NCBI GenBank assembly: GCA_010015655.1
Contig: ML976776.1
Coordinates: 62,001 to 126,000, forward strand
Reading direction: 5' to 3'
From: Bimuria novae-zelandiae CBS 107.79
Lineage: Eukaryota; Ascomycota; Dothideomycetes; Pleosporales; Didymosphaeriaceae
DNA length: 64,000 nucleotides
Below are positions 46,935 through 58,300 of this stretch, one piece after another (positions within the stretch are counted from its first letter, which is position 1; each line of letters starts with the position of its first letter). The notes beneath the pieces were generated by a model. It did not search any database and was not told where the DNA came from. It saw only the letters and a program-made list of their open reading frames with translations. The position numbers and the translations under genes are program-made.

Positions 46935-46981
46935 TGGGGTGGCGCGTTCGGTGACGCGGCGCGCCAACTGCCAAGCTACGG
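46935..46981 (-). repeat. pogo right terminal inverted repeat (47 bp)
   Basis: Partner of 44858-44904, ending ctgccaagctacgg and followed by TA at 46982-46983. Confidence 0.9.
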
Positions 46982-47097
46982 TATCGGCTCGGCACGCGAA
47001 CCAACAGCTGCAGTTCCGCCCGTCCCAACCATGATCAAACCAAACACTTTCGCTCCGACCATGACTATACCCGGTTGAACAACCAGAACCCAGCCCA

Positions 47098-47823
47098 ATG
47101 CGGCCCCTAATCCACCTCCATTTCCCGCGACCTATATCCTACCGCACCGCGCAATCCCTCCAAGAGTCGCTCGTCTCCCGCTTCCTCGCCTCGAAACAGT
47201 CGTCTAGTCTGCCAGCTCCAGCGCCGCACATCATCACCGCTGAGTTCAAGCCTGTCTACACGTGTGGCCGCCGCGAGGTTGGCACTGTGTCCCCGGAACA
47301 GCAGGAATATCTGCGCGCACAAGGGCAGGCCGAATTCGTCGAGGCGCTACGCGGCGGGCAGACCACTTTCCATGGCCCCGGCCAGCTAGTCGCATACCCA
47401 ATCATCGACCTGCGCACGCACAAGCTCACGCCCAGAGACTATGTCTGCCTGTTAGAGAAGAGTCTGATAGCGACGTGTGCACGGTACAATATCAAGGCTA
47501 TGACGACGGAGAACACCGGCGTGTGGACGACACCCGACGACAAGATTGCGGCCATTGGTGTGCATATGAGACGGCATATCACGAGTCACGGGGTAGGCTT
47601 GAATGTCAATACAGACTTGTGGTGGTTCGGGAGGATTGTGGCGTGTGGGCTTGAGGGAAAGAGGACGACAAGCTTTGAAAGGGAGGGCGTAGAAGGAGTG
47701 GAGGTCAAGGACGTAGCGAAGGTGTTTGTGGTTGAGGTGGGTGAGAGGCTAGGGCTTGATGCTGTCGAAGAGAAGGATGTGGAGGAGTATGTGAGGGAAG
47801 TGGAGGACGACACATGGCCCTGA
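47098..47823 (+). CDS. LIP2: Lipoyl(octanoyl) transferase (LipB/Lip2)
   Basis: Single exon, 241 residues, starting 115 bp after the pogo element. Conserved blocks in order: RGGQTTFHGPGQLVAYPIID (about 85-104), KIAAIGVHMRRHITSHGVGL and IVACGLEGK with the catalytic cysteine at about 183; the lysine of the Cys/Lys pair is in DDKIAAIG. It moves octanoyl from acyl carrier protein to lipoyl domains (pyruvate and 2-oxoglutarate dehydrogenases, glycine cleavage H protein) in mitochondria. No strong import presequence is visible beyond an Arg/Ser-rich start. The C-terminus is acidic. Full length for the family. Confidence 0.94.
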   Translation: MRPLIHLHFPRPISYRTAQSLQESLVSRFLASKQSSSLPAPAPHIITAEFKPVYTCGRREVGTVSPEQQEYLRAQGQAEFVEALRGGQTTFHGPGQLVAYPIIDLRTHKLTPRDYVCLLEKSLIATCARYNIKAMTTENTGVWTTPDDKIAAIGVHMRRHITSHGVGLNVNTDLWWFGRIVACGLEGKRTTSFEREGVEGVEVKDVAKVFVVEVGERLGLDAVEEKDVEEYVREVEDDTWP

Positions 47824-48482
47824 GTGTTGGTGTGGAAGGAGCGCATATGTAGTACACCAATGATGTAGGAATGAGTGTCTATATTATGCCGGTCTCAAAT
47901 CCAAGTTACATTTGGAAACCTGGCCGAAGTAGTTTGTCAGGGTAGGAACGGAGTAGCGGGGTTCCTGTGCCTGGGTGCTGCTCTCAAGGTTGTTCAGTCA
48001 ATTTTAGTCCGCCCCACTTCGCACCTTCTTTGTCAACAACTTGCCTCTTCATCCATCTCACGAGAACAGCACCATACCTGTCCATCATGGCGTGTAGGCA
48101 GCTTCAAAAAACAGTCCGATGCGATGTGCATTCGGCTACTCCACCTTTGTTCACGCCGTGGTACGTGAATTCGCGACCCAGCCCCCAATGTACTGCGCCT
48201 CCACTACTATCGCTACCATTCGCGCGACCGGCAGAAGCGCCTATTGCAGGTCTGCTTCGAAGGTGCTACGCCTCAATGGATCGGAGATTTATTTGTCCTG
48301 CCCCTAAACAGCTCAGAGGAATCCTTCGTATAACTCTGCGTTGGGAATACTTCCATATGAGTCACGGCGTCCTGCTCTGTTGACTCCTCCCCAAAGGGCT
48401 GAAGGGCTGGCAACTCGTATAATCGATCATAAAACTGTCCATGTCGCTTGCAATCTTTCAATAGTCTCCCTATACGCCCATT
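47824..48482. other. Intergenic
   Basis: 659 bp between two plus-strand genes; 3' end of LIP2 and promoter of the vWA gene. Short open frames show no domain. Confidence 0.5.
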
Positions 48483-51400
48483 ATGGAGACCGATCCTTCC
48501 ACAGAGGTCTATGACCTTCTACTGCTGGTCGACGCAACATCTTCTATGTCAAACTATTTGGATTCTCTTCGAATTTCGTTTCCCAAGATCATCTCTATCT
48601 CCAAGCTCACCAATAGCTTTTCACGAATTGGGCTACTTGCGTATCGCGACTACTCCGAACTCAGAGATCAAGAGTACCCTCTCCTGGAATGGAGTGGATG
48701 GTACAGCCACGACGATGAGAACAGCAATTTTACGGTTTCGAGACTCCTGGCCAAAGCTCGCAATCTCAAACCAAGCGGTGGTGCGGACTTCCCCGAGGCA
48801 ACTAAAACTGGCCTTGCTCGAGCCCACGCCCTGATGCGCGAGGAAGCAACGACGATTGTCTTGCTATACACTGATGCGCCGCCTCACTGCTGGACCGTGG
48901 CGGAATGTGGTCATGGAAGTCATTACCCCAGAGAACAAAGATATCTCAAGCGTGAGCCGGACATCTTTGGCGGTTTTGGTTCACACTTCGCGGACTGGGT
49001 TGAAGGGTGCAAGCAGCTGAGCAGTGGTACTCGAAAAGCACAGGTTTTCTGCATTCTCGAAGAAAACTTTGGGCAAAATGCTCTCATGTCTGGGTTCTAC
49101 TTGTACTTGAGCACGATCACGCGAGGCGCTTCCATATATCTGACCGATGCAGCTCCTCAGAGCATCGCGCATGTCACCGTGGACGTTCTTCTTGCGTGGA
49201 TGGGCGTGGAGAAACCTGAGTCCGCGAATGCGAAATTACCGGCTACATACATGCGATACAAGCTTGGGACTGACATCAAGAAGATTAAGGATGAGCGGGA
49301 TCCGATTGCAGGTGCATTTTTCTGGTCGCATGATCCCACTATCAACGTTGTGCGCGATGACCGACGGGTCGATAATTCTCAATGGCGCAAGAACGCCCAG
49401 AAACAGCTGGAGGAGAATCTAACCACGAAGCCAATTGATTCAGAGGTCCTAAAAAAATTCTTACCGAAGAAGAAGACAAAAGCCATGGACTTCGCTCAGC
49501 AATATCTTTTGGACCCTACGTACAAAGAGATCGTCATTGAAGAACTCACAATCATTATTGAAACGGACGTCACTTCGATCGCGTTGAACCCTGTATTTGG
49601 CAGTCTCTGGCGAGCTGTGTGTAATGATCGCGACCATCCTGCACGCGGTTACCTCATCGCAGCTTTTAGTGCTAGTATCGATGAGATCGGCCCTGTTGAG
49701 GAGAAGACACGCATGAGAGGGTGGCTCGAGGAGTCGTACGACTATGCAGCCGATATTCTAGACGCGCTCGAGGCCGTCCCAGAAGACCAACGCCTTCCCT
49801 GCGTCTTTCTTGACCCCACAATCGAGTTTCGTTCCGTCAGCGAGAAAGCTGAAAAGTTCGACGAGGAGAATGAAGATCATCGTCAAATTACCGCTTTTCG
49901 GCGAGATGAACTTCTGGATATAGGCCGTTCTTGTGATGGACACATATTGCGGCGGTTGGGAAAGGTTCTCACGCGTTTGACGTATGCAGAATCGGTGAGT
50001 CACTTCAGCGCACAATTTGAGATCCACACCTCTCGAATACTTTGTGACCCGTATTACTACACGTTACACCGGGAGGAACCCTTCCTCTGGTGCAAAGTAG
50101 CATCATAGGTTTGGGGAACAGTTGCTAACTTGTACCCCCAGCTAGATACGTTGCCAGCACATATCGCCGCCTCTACAATAGCCGACGTCCCCAGGATACC
50201 GCTCTCCTTAGCTTCACAGGAACAAGGATGGAAGTTCTTTAAGATCTTGTTACACACTGTATTGCCAGGGACAATGTTGTCAACCCGCCCGGCCATGGTT
50301 CTTGCGGCGCTCGCGATGCGTATTGGGATCAAACCACTTTTCGAGCCCGCCTCCTCAGCGCTGATGTTCTGGCGCGACAAATGGAATAACACTGGAGTTC
50401 CCGAGAATTGGAACGTTGGCTGTCTCGGCCTCTTGCTTGATGCGGATGACGAATATCAGAAGGAGATGAGTAACCGCGGAACGACGACAGATGACTCTGT
50501 TGGCATTTTACTACCTACGGACCGGGAACTCTTCTCTCAGTTGGTCGCTTATAAGTTGGTCGAGGCGAATCTTTCTACCACACTTGTCGCCGATGTGAGC
50601 TGGACCCCGGAGAAGACCCAGTTGCCCGTCGGGCATGTCGTTACGTGCACTAGGTGCAAGCATCCGCGGTCCGTGACTGTCATGGCGGAAAAATCTGGTG
50701 GACAATGCGGTCTTTGCATCGCTCGGGATTGGAAAGATGCTGCGCACAAAAAGCGAGCTTTGGAAACAAATATCACAGAGGACGGTAACCTATCGTGGGT
50801 CGAGTGTAGCGTCCCCACCTGTCGAGCTCAGTACGTGTGCTACAACCCAGAAGACCTGAACGTTCGCGCCAAATGCCATTACTGCCGACGCAATCAAGGT
50901 GTAGCGCCTACGCTGGAGTGCGAGAGGTGTTTGAGCAGGGTTATCTGGCCTAGAGAGTGGCGGGCTGCTGCTGCAACTCCATTCCACTGTGTCGCCTGTC
51001 TAGATGGCAGGAAAACTGTGGTAGAGGCAGATACGACTGCTCAACAAATTTGCCAAGAGAATGGGCTGGAATGGCTCCTTCGGAACGAGAAAGAGACGCT
51101 CAAGCAGCCTTTCCAGGGTTCAATTTTCCGTACAATCTCGACAATCGGTCCTAAGGCTTTCCTAGCTAACGTTCGCGTTCTTCCTACGTATGAAGGGTCA
51201 CTGACGCTCCGCGGGAAGCCAATCCAAAACAAGGCAGCTCTGAGGTCTGATCTCGAATCTTGGATATACCGTCGAAGTGCTGAAAAGACTCCGTGCAGTC
51301 TATGCTTCTCGGAGTTTCCAAATGCTCGGCTGCTCCCAGCATGTCGGCGACGCGGCTGCCATCAGCGGATATGCCAGAACTGTCTCCACGGCTGGTATGG

Positions 51401-52100
51401 CCAAAACCACGCCGGTAGCATCATAAACCCAGCAGCGCTGTTCTGTCCGTTCTGCAGACGCCCACCGGCTACACGTACCTTGGCTGCGTATGGAAAAGGA
51501 ATACATGCGGTTGGAGGCTTAATGGCAGCTCTCAACGAGAAGGGTCAGTGGATCCACGCCTGGTGCGGTTCGTGCAGCAAAGCATGTAGGCTCATGGAGC
51601 GTGAGTGCGCGCGCGGCGCGCCTGAGCCCGTAGAAAGATTTACGTGTGATGACTGCAAGACACACGCTTTGGAACAAGCACGCATCGCCGAGGAAGAAGC
51701 GCGTCGTGCAGCAGAACGCGCAGCGCGAATAGCTGCTCGACATGATGCTGCAGAACAGCGACAACGACGCTTAGAAGCTGAGCGCGAGCTGTCAATTGCA
51801 GCGCGAGCCCGGGCAGAGCTCGAGTATCCGGTGAAGAAGTGTCCGGGATGCGGAGTCAGGTCACAGAAGATATATGGGTGCGATCATGTGCGTTGTCCCA
51901 TCAAGACATGCGGCGTGCATTGGTGTTGGGGATGTGGGAAGGCGTTTACTCAGCGGGTGATCTTCGAACATATGAGCGACGAGCATGGTGGTTATAATGC
52001 TGAGGGTGCGTGGGGAAACGTTCGATATGGCTTCGGTGCGCTGGAAGACGACGAGTATGACAACTACGATGATCACGACCATTACGACGAGGACTATTGA
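48483..52100 (+). CDS. vWA + RING/IBR (RBR-type) E3-like protein
   Basis: Two exons, 48483-50096 and 50142-52100, with a 45-bp intron (gtagca...cccag, branch gctaac); 1,190 residues. A von Willebrand A domain fills about residues 8-200 with a MIDAS-like VDATSSM (Asp17, Thr19, Ser21). After a long helical middle come zinc clusters (CTRC..CGLC; CSVPTC..CHYC..CERC..CVAC), then a RING (from about 923: CSLCFSEF, CRRRGCHQRICQNC, CPFC). An Ala/Arg/Glu-rich helix leads to a final CPGCGVRSQKIYGCDHVRCP and WCWGCG (from about 1105), which resembles the catalytic RING2 of RBR ligases, including a cysteine in YGC at the position that carries ubiquitin in Parkin or HOIP. It ends in an Asp/Tyr/His-rich tail. 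Probably a cytosolic ubiquitin ligase; the partner of the vWA domain is unknown. Confidence 0.82.
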
Positions 52101-52301
52101 TCAAATCCTCCGGGTCGTGACTGAAAGGCATATCGTATTCTAGTGAACCAGAAGGTGGTTGGAATAAGTACAATGGAATGCCAAACGTATGGATTTTCGT
52201 CAGCATTACACTTCCAATGCCTTCTATTCCATCTATTTGTCCAGTCAGTTTCCATATTTGTATTCAATCGGAAGAGCATGAAGGATCCTCTCAACCTCTG
52301 G

Positions 52302-52709
52302 TCACCCTTCTTTCGCCTTGAAGTAGTCGCGCTTCGCAGCCCACAAAAGAATAATAAAGCTGTGCGCTTCAGGGTTTCCCGTCATCAGCGGCTCCCGCTG
52401 AGCATGCTTCAACGAATTGACAGCCGGCCTCGCAATCCCAGTCTCTGGGTCCACGCACTTGAACACAGCGTTACTCTTCCTCTCAGCCCAGTCTATGTAA
52501 CGACCCCCGTCTTCCCGATCGCTTTTCCCCTGGAAATGCTCCTTATCAATCATCAGCATGCGGTACACTACGCTCGCCAACAACGCCGTACCCGCTACAT
52601 CCCCGAACCACGGCTCCTCGTCCTTAGCGTATAGGTAATTCGGTAACAGCTCCTCTTCCTTACGATGCACATCTGTAATCACGACCGCATCGACCAGCTG
52701 CCTTATCAT
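52302..52709 (-). pseudogene. GH88/105-like (unsaturated rhamnogalacturonyl hydrolase) 3' fragment
   Basis: The minus-strand frame of 135 residues holds only the C-terminal part of a six-hairpin glycosidase: WFGDVAGTALLASVVYRML, YIDWAERKSNAVF, DPETGIARPAVN and AHSFIILLWAAKRDY, a pattern typical of GH105/YteR-like proteins. Upstream in the reading direction the frame runs straight into AT-rich retrotransposon sequence at about 52710-52740 and stops. The first two-thirds of the gene, including the catalytic aspartate, are absent from the window. It is therefore truncated by the insertion of the gypsy relic, or the missing part lies beyond it. Confidence 0.75.
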
Positions 52710-52734
52710 ATCTCTCAGACTATATATTGACTAC

Positions 52735-53031
52735 TAAAAAATTAACAACATAATAATTAAGAATTAATACCTACTACTAAATATCTTAGAGCTTAGAAAC
52801 CGACCCTTAAGAGCTAAAATCTTTACAATAATAGATTTATAAAATAGATACTACCTTATATAAATAAAAAAAGGTAACGAGTGGAAGACAGCGTTTAAAT
52901 TACACTATAAATTATTTAAATATATAGTTGTACCCTTTAGACTTACTAACGTACCAGCGAACTCCTAAGCACTAGTTAATAATGTTATAAGGCTCTTACA
53001 CCTTATTCTAATCTAGGTTAGGGCAGTAAGG
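52735..53031 (+). mobile_element. Older gypsy reverse-transcriptase relic
   Basis: A plus-strand frame with stops reads KKGNEWKTAFKLHYKLFKYI, VVPFRLTNVPANS and HLILI, the gypsy/Ty3 RT block around PFGLTNAP. It ends abruptly at the LTR edge of the minus-strand gypsy element, which presumably inserted into it. Confidence 0.75.
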
Positions 53032-53432
53032 TATTATAGTACTTTATAAATTATTTAGTAATATAAGCTAATGCGACACTTAGCGCGAGGCTAAATAATT
53101 TAATCTTATAATAAATAAAATAACTATTAGTTTATATAGGAGAACGTACTTGTATAAAAGATATGTAAGTTAACTATAAGGAGTATAACAAAGGAAACCT
53201 GTCCTATATATATTCTCCTTATCCTATAAAATCAATCCCATGATGTTCCATACCCTGGCACTGTGGGATCCCATGGGATAATCTAGGATGTCACGTGGTC
53301 GGGGTCACGTGGTCCCACGGTGTCCTATGGTCTTGGCGTCTAAAATAGCCTAGGACATTACGTAAGTCTAAAGTAGGGCCTAAGTGCCGTTATAAGGCCC
53401 GTTGTCCTACTATTAACTTTTAGATTATAACA
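53032..53432 (-). repeat. Gypsy 3' LTR (about 400 bp)
   Basis: On the minus strand it begins tgttataatc directly after an AG-rich polypurine tract (complement of 53433-53452) and ends near ctataata, where CA appears to have become TA. The left boundary is approximate. It contains a GC-normal part (53230-53340) and a TATA-rich stretch. Confidence 0.65.
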
Positions 53433-53452
53433 CTATCCTCCTCCTTCCTCTG
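53433..53452 (-). other. Polypurine tract of the gypsy element
   Basis: The complement reads agaggaaggaggaggatag immediately before the LTR start; polypurine tracts prime plus-strand synthesis. Confidence 0.7.
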
Positions 53453-55110
53453 TATGTCCTTATGTAGTAGCTAATAACCTCTTAAAGTATCCTTTATTAT
53501 TATTCTATTAGAGATTAAATAAACTTAATTAGTTAAATCGCTATAGTATCTTATAAGTACTACGTAAAGAAGAGCTTAACTTATAAGCTATTTTTCCTTA
53601 AGACGTAATATAGTAACTATTATAAAAATAGCGTTATAAAGTATAAGCTAGTAGAACCTATAGTTCTAAACTTTTTTTTTAAATTAATTCTAAGGTAGAT
53701 AGGCTTAAGCGCCTAGAAAAGACAATAGTAGTTAAAAAAAAGATAGCTATAATAGTCTTTTAGGCTACCTATAATAAAAGGAAAAGGTTACTAAAGTAAA
53801 AATATTTACTTAAGGAGCGTAAGGGGAAGCTCTTTATTAACTTAATAAAATTTATTAAGAAGATTAAGCGTCTTAAAGGACTAAAAGTGTTAGGCTAAGA
53901 TATTACGTAGCTAAAGGGAGGCCTTATACCTAGTATTATTATTTTAAATTAGGCTATCTTTCCTTTGCCCTTTAATCCTAATAACCCTAAGTCTTTAGTC
54001 TTAACTTCTTTAAATATTCTTAGTAGAACTTCTCTAAGGCTTTTTTATAGTTAGTAAGGTTCCTTACTAGTTTTTATATATTATAGCTCTCTAGCTAACC
54101 TTTTTATTTCACTAGGTACTTATACTAATATCTAATGTTTTATAAATTCTTAATTAATTTAACCTTATACTTTTTATTTTTAAGTTTAAGTTATATTTTT
54201 AGTTTAGCGTTTAGTGGTGCTAGTTCTAATAATAACTTATAGAAGACTAGGTATATACGTATATCTATAGGTAATTATAATTTAAAATTAACTAGTTCTC
54301 TAACTTCCTAAATTTTAAATAGTCTTTTTTAAAGGTTATTTAATTTCTTGCTTAGCCTCTTTATCTTAAAATTTTTTTTTATAAGAGAAGGACTTTATCC
54401 TCCTTTTTAAAAGTTAGTCCCTTAATTCTTTTCTTATTTACTTATCTTACTATTTACTTATTATATTACGTAATATTCCTGTATAGTGTTTCGTGCAGAT
54501 CTCGCATAAGCTTAGCTTTATTAGCTACGTTTTTTGTAATGCTTTTAATATTTAGTAGATTCTAGTAAGCTGTCGGCTCACATCCGTGGTTGGCATAGTA
54601 TGGTAAGTACCTTGTAGTCGCTGATCTTGCGCTGTTGTATGCTAGTTAAGCTATTAGTAATAGCTTAACTTAATTATTTTAAAGCTTATTTATATACATC
54701 CTAAGGTACTATTCTAAAGTTTAATTTGTCTGTTTGGTTTAGCTATCTATTTTACGGTAGAAGCTTGTTATAAGCTTATATTTAATCCTTAATTTAGCTA
54801 TAAATGTAGTCTAATATAATAATATAAATATCTTAGCTCTGCTTGTGATAAACTTATCTAGTTATCTAACCTATAATATTAGTTCTTATTCTACTATATA
54901 AACTATTTTTTTTTATTAATACAGCTTCCCTAATTAGCACAAACCTTAATTCTTTAGTAAGTTAATAAATTATAATAAAGATAAAGTTATAGGGGTTTTT
55001 ATTCCTTAGTGCTAATAATACTAGTAGCTTTATAATAAAGTCTATAGTTATACTAGACTACGGTCTTAGGGGCAATTATAATAGCTATAAAAGGCTATAG
55101 GGCTTATATC

Positions 55111-55363
55111 TGTCTGCACAGCCTCGCCTTCCGCACTAAGGGAACTGTGTAACCCTATCATACCCCTGTACCCCCTCACTTCTAGTTAACCTGATACTGT
55201 ACCGAAACCCCTTCGCCTCCACACCACCTGGTACTCTATCACATCCACAAGAACTAGAAGGAAGGTATATAAAACTATTATAGCACATACACAAGACAAG
55301 ACAGACACCAGATACCAAAGACAAAGAGTTACTTATTTATTCCTTGCTACCTGTGAACCAACA
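55111..55363 (+). repeat. Copia left LTR (253 bp)
   Basis: Begins tgtctgcacag and ends gtgaaccaaca. It is nearly identical to 61050-61302, with scattered C/T and A/G differences. Compared with the interior the LTR is largely unmutated. Confidence 0.93.
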
Positions 55364-58300
55364 CTAATTAGTGGTTACCCTTATAGTCGATGCTATGAGA
55401 GATAACCACAGACAGCAAGGAGAACTAGAAGAGACACGACGAGGGGTATAGCGATACCCTAAACCGTGTGCTAACAAGATCCTAAGCGTTTACCTGGGTC
55501 TTTGCGTCTATTACGCCTTTGCTAGAAGCTCGCGCGTTATAGCCTACTACTAAGTAATAAGGACTCTAAGTGTTTACCTAAGTCCCTGTCTATTACGCTC
55601 TATAGTACCCGCTACTAATAGTACTATTAATCAACCTGCGTCTTACTCTCTTAAAGAGACGCCTTACGACCCCTAAATTACTTTCCCACGATGCCTTTCA
55701 CCGACCATCTCACAAAGGAAGAACAGGCGCTTATTAATAAGAATAGCTAGGGCTAGCCCCTTAATATTAATAAGAATACAGATATCACGAAAATTAATAT
55801 AAAGAGTGTTAAAATATACATCCTCTTCTACTACCGAATCTCCCAAAACAAAGAATAGGAGGACTATGAGCTATAGGAGTAGATAACTATTATCTTTAAA
55901 GGATAGCTAAAAGAACTCTTTAATAAAGGCAACAAATCTTTTATTACTAAATTCTAAGACTACCTACGTAAGCAAGGCGTCTTTATAGCTAAAGATAATA
56001 AGTTAATTGCCTATAACATCGCAAAAGCGCTGTAGGGCGACTATTATAAATAGACTAATAAAGAGGTTGCTCACTAGCTTAAAATAAATAAAAGGTTTAA
56101 CTTACGCTTTAATCTAAATCTTGCGATATTGCCTCTATACAATACGCCTCTATTATAGTAATCTTCTTAATAACCCTCTACGCACCTTGCTTCTCCTTAA
56201 CTAGCTCTAATAGCACGCACTGTCTACTAACCTATACCTCTACTAAAACGGCAGCCCACCACATACCTGCCCCCTTATTAGTAGCATAACGCGCCTTTAT
56301 CCTCTACGCAGCAGCTGAACCAGTACAATACGTACAATCCCTATCTATAGCACGAAAGCCCTACAGACGCCACATGTCTTAATAACACATATTAACTTAT
56401 TACAGACCTCTGCAAGCTATACAATAATAAGAAGCGCTTTAGAGGTAAGCTATATAACGTGTTTAATACTAAATTTAGAATCTTCCGAGACAATTGTAGC
56501 AAGATAGGGCTACCTAAGTAATACTAGGATTAAGCTTTTTCTATTATGCTAAAAGACAGAGCGTCTAACTACTACTATAACTACCTCGCGGGTCAGGGCT
56601 ATAATCTTAAGATAATAATAGGTATAACAAAGAGCTACTTTTATAATAAGGAGAATTATTAATTATACCTTAGCGAGTGGAGAATAATCACGCTAGCACG
56701 TATAATTAGCGCCTACTTTAATAAATCTTGTCTTAATACTCTCTAATTACTTATTAACAAGCTTTAGAAGCTTTAACGCGGGTTAGGCTATAACTACTAA
56801 AGTAATAACGTGCTACGCGAATAACTACTTAATACGTATAGTAGTATTAAGGACTATAACTTTGCCCTCTTCGCCCTAGCGCCTACTTTTAAAGGCCTTT
56901 ACTCTACTTTATACTTATTTATTAGTGCTGCCACTTGCTTGCGCGAGGCGTGTAATCTAAGCCTAATATAATATACTACTAATAAGGAGTATTAGAACTA
57001 CTATAACCTCTAATACCTTTATAAGGACGACCCTAACGCAAACGGCTATAAGCAGTACTAGACTAATAGGACCTATAAAGGTAAAGGCTTATAGAGAAGT
57101 TAAGGTAATAAATTATAAGGATTTTCGTCGCGCTTCTCGCTGTAAGACGTTAATAATCATAGACTCTATTAAGGTAACTCTCGAGGGTCACCCTTCTAAC
57201 AGCCACTATAACCTAAGTAATAGTAATCTTAGAAGAAATGCTTTATCTATAGTAAGCCTAGCTACTAGTTAATAAAGCACTCTAGGGACGAGCGTAAGTA
57301 CTCTTATAATAGATTTTACTAAATAGCATTAGCCTACTTATACGATGCGTAACCTAACGTTGCTAACTTTTACGCTTTCTTAACTAAGTACAAAGGTATT
57401 AAAATTAATAATAAGGCCTAGTAGATGCTCGCTACTAAAATAATAACTAAGGGAGATTAGTTTATTACTAAGCTCTCTAGTATAATTAATAGCAATTAGA
57501 CGATTGCCTACCTAAACGACTAAGCTATATACTACGCGACTATACAAATTAACGCGTTTAGGGCTATAAATAACACGCTCGCCACTATATTTATATTTAA
57601 AGATTAATATAATAAGAAAGTCTTTTAGGGCATTATGCCTAACACGGGAGCCTTAGGCGTCTTAATAGCTAGAGAACTATAAGTAACTGCTCTACAGGCA
57701 GCCATAAGCTTGCAAATAGATACCTTAATGGCTAGGCAGCACTAAATCCGCTTTGGCAGAGGCTAGGCAATTACATCTATAAGCACCCTACACGTCGACA
57801 CAGTAATTAGTAAAGTCACGTTCTACGTGCTACCTACTAATACGCCATTCTTACTCTGTCTGGCCAACATGGACAGACTAGGCGTTAGATATAACAACCT
57901 ACGCAACGTACTAGTCCAGGGCAACTAGCTACACCTAGTTATACGTAAATAGGGCTATCCATGGCTCCTTGTGAATTAACCTGAACGCACCGTAGCCGCC
58001 AGCTACTACCTTATAGAGACTAAGCTACGCCAGCTCTACTAACGATTTAGCTACCTATTAGCTTGTTAGCTCTACGACTTGCTTATTCGCGCTGGCTATA
58101 ATAACGTCTATAAGGAGCTTATTAATAAGCTTATTAAGTACTGTTAATAGTGCTAACTAAATTAGAAAGCACCTAGACGCTTCAGATTTAAGCTTAAGGA
58201 ACTAGACCTAGACTTTAACTACGAGGTAATTATTAACATTATGTACCTAAATAGAAAACCTGTCCTATATATAGTTAATAACGTAACCGCCTTTTAAGCT

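Larger units (their letters stand above)
44858..46981 (+). mobile_element. RIP-degraded Fot1/pogo-type DNA transposon
   Basis: 2,124 bp between TA dinucleotides. The transposase is full of stops but still readable on the plus strand: IYNIDEKGILLGI (about 45405), REWISLIACICADGSALDP and ALIYQATS, then LDGHRSYVT with a later PLNVYVFK corresponding to the pogo LQPLDVGVF block (about 45770-45900). That order (N/MDE-K-G, REWIT-CI-AxG, LxDGHxSH, PPHsTHxLQPLDV) identifies the pogo/Fot1 DDE transposase. The segment 45390-45640 has normal GC while nearly everything else inside is AT-rich. The length is close to intact Fot1 elements, so it is full-length but dead. Confidence 0.9.
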
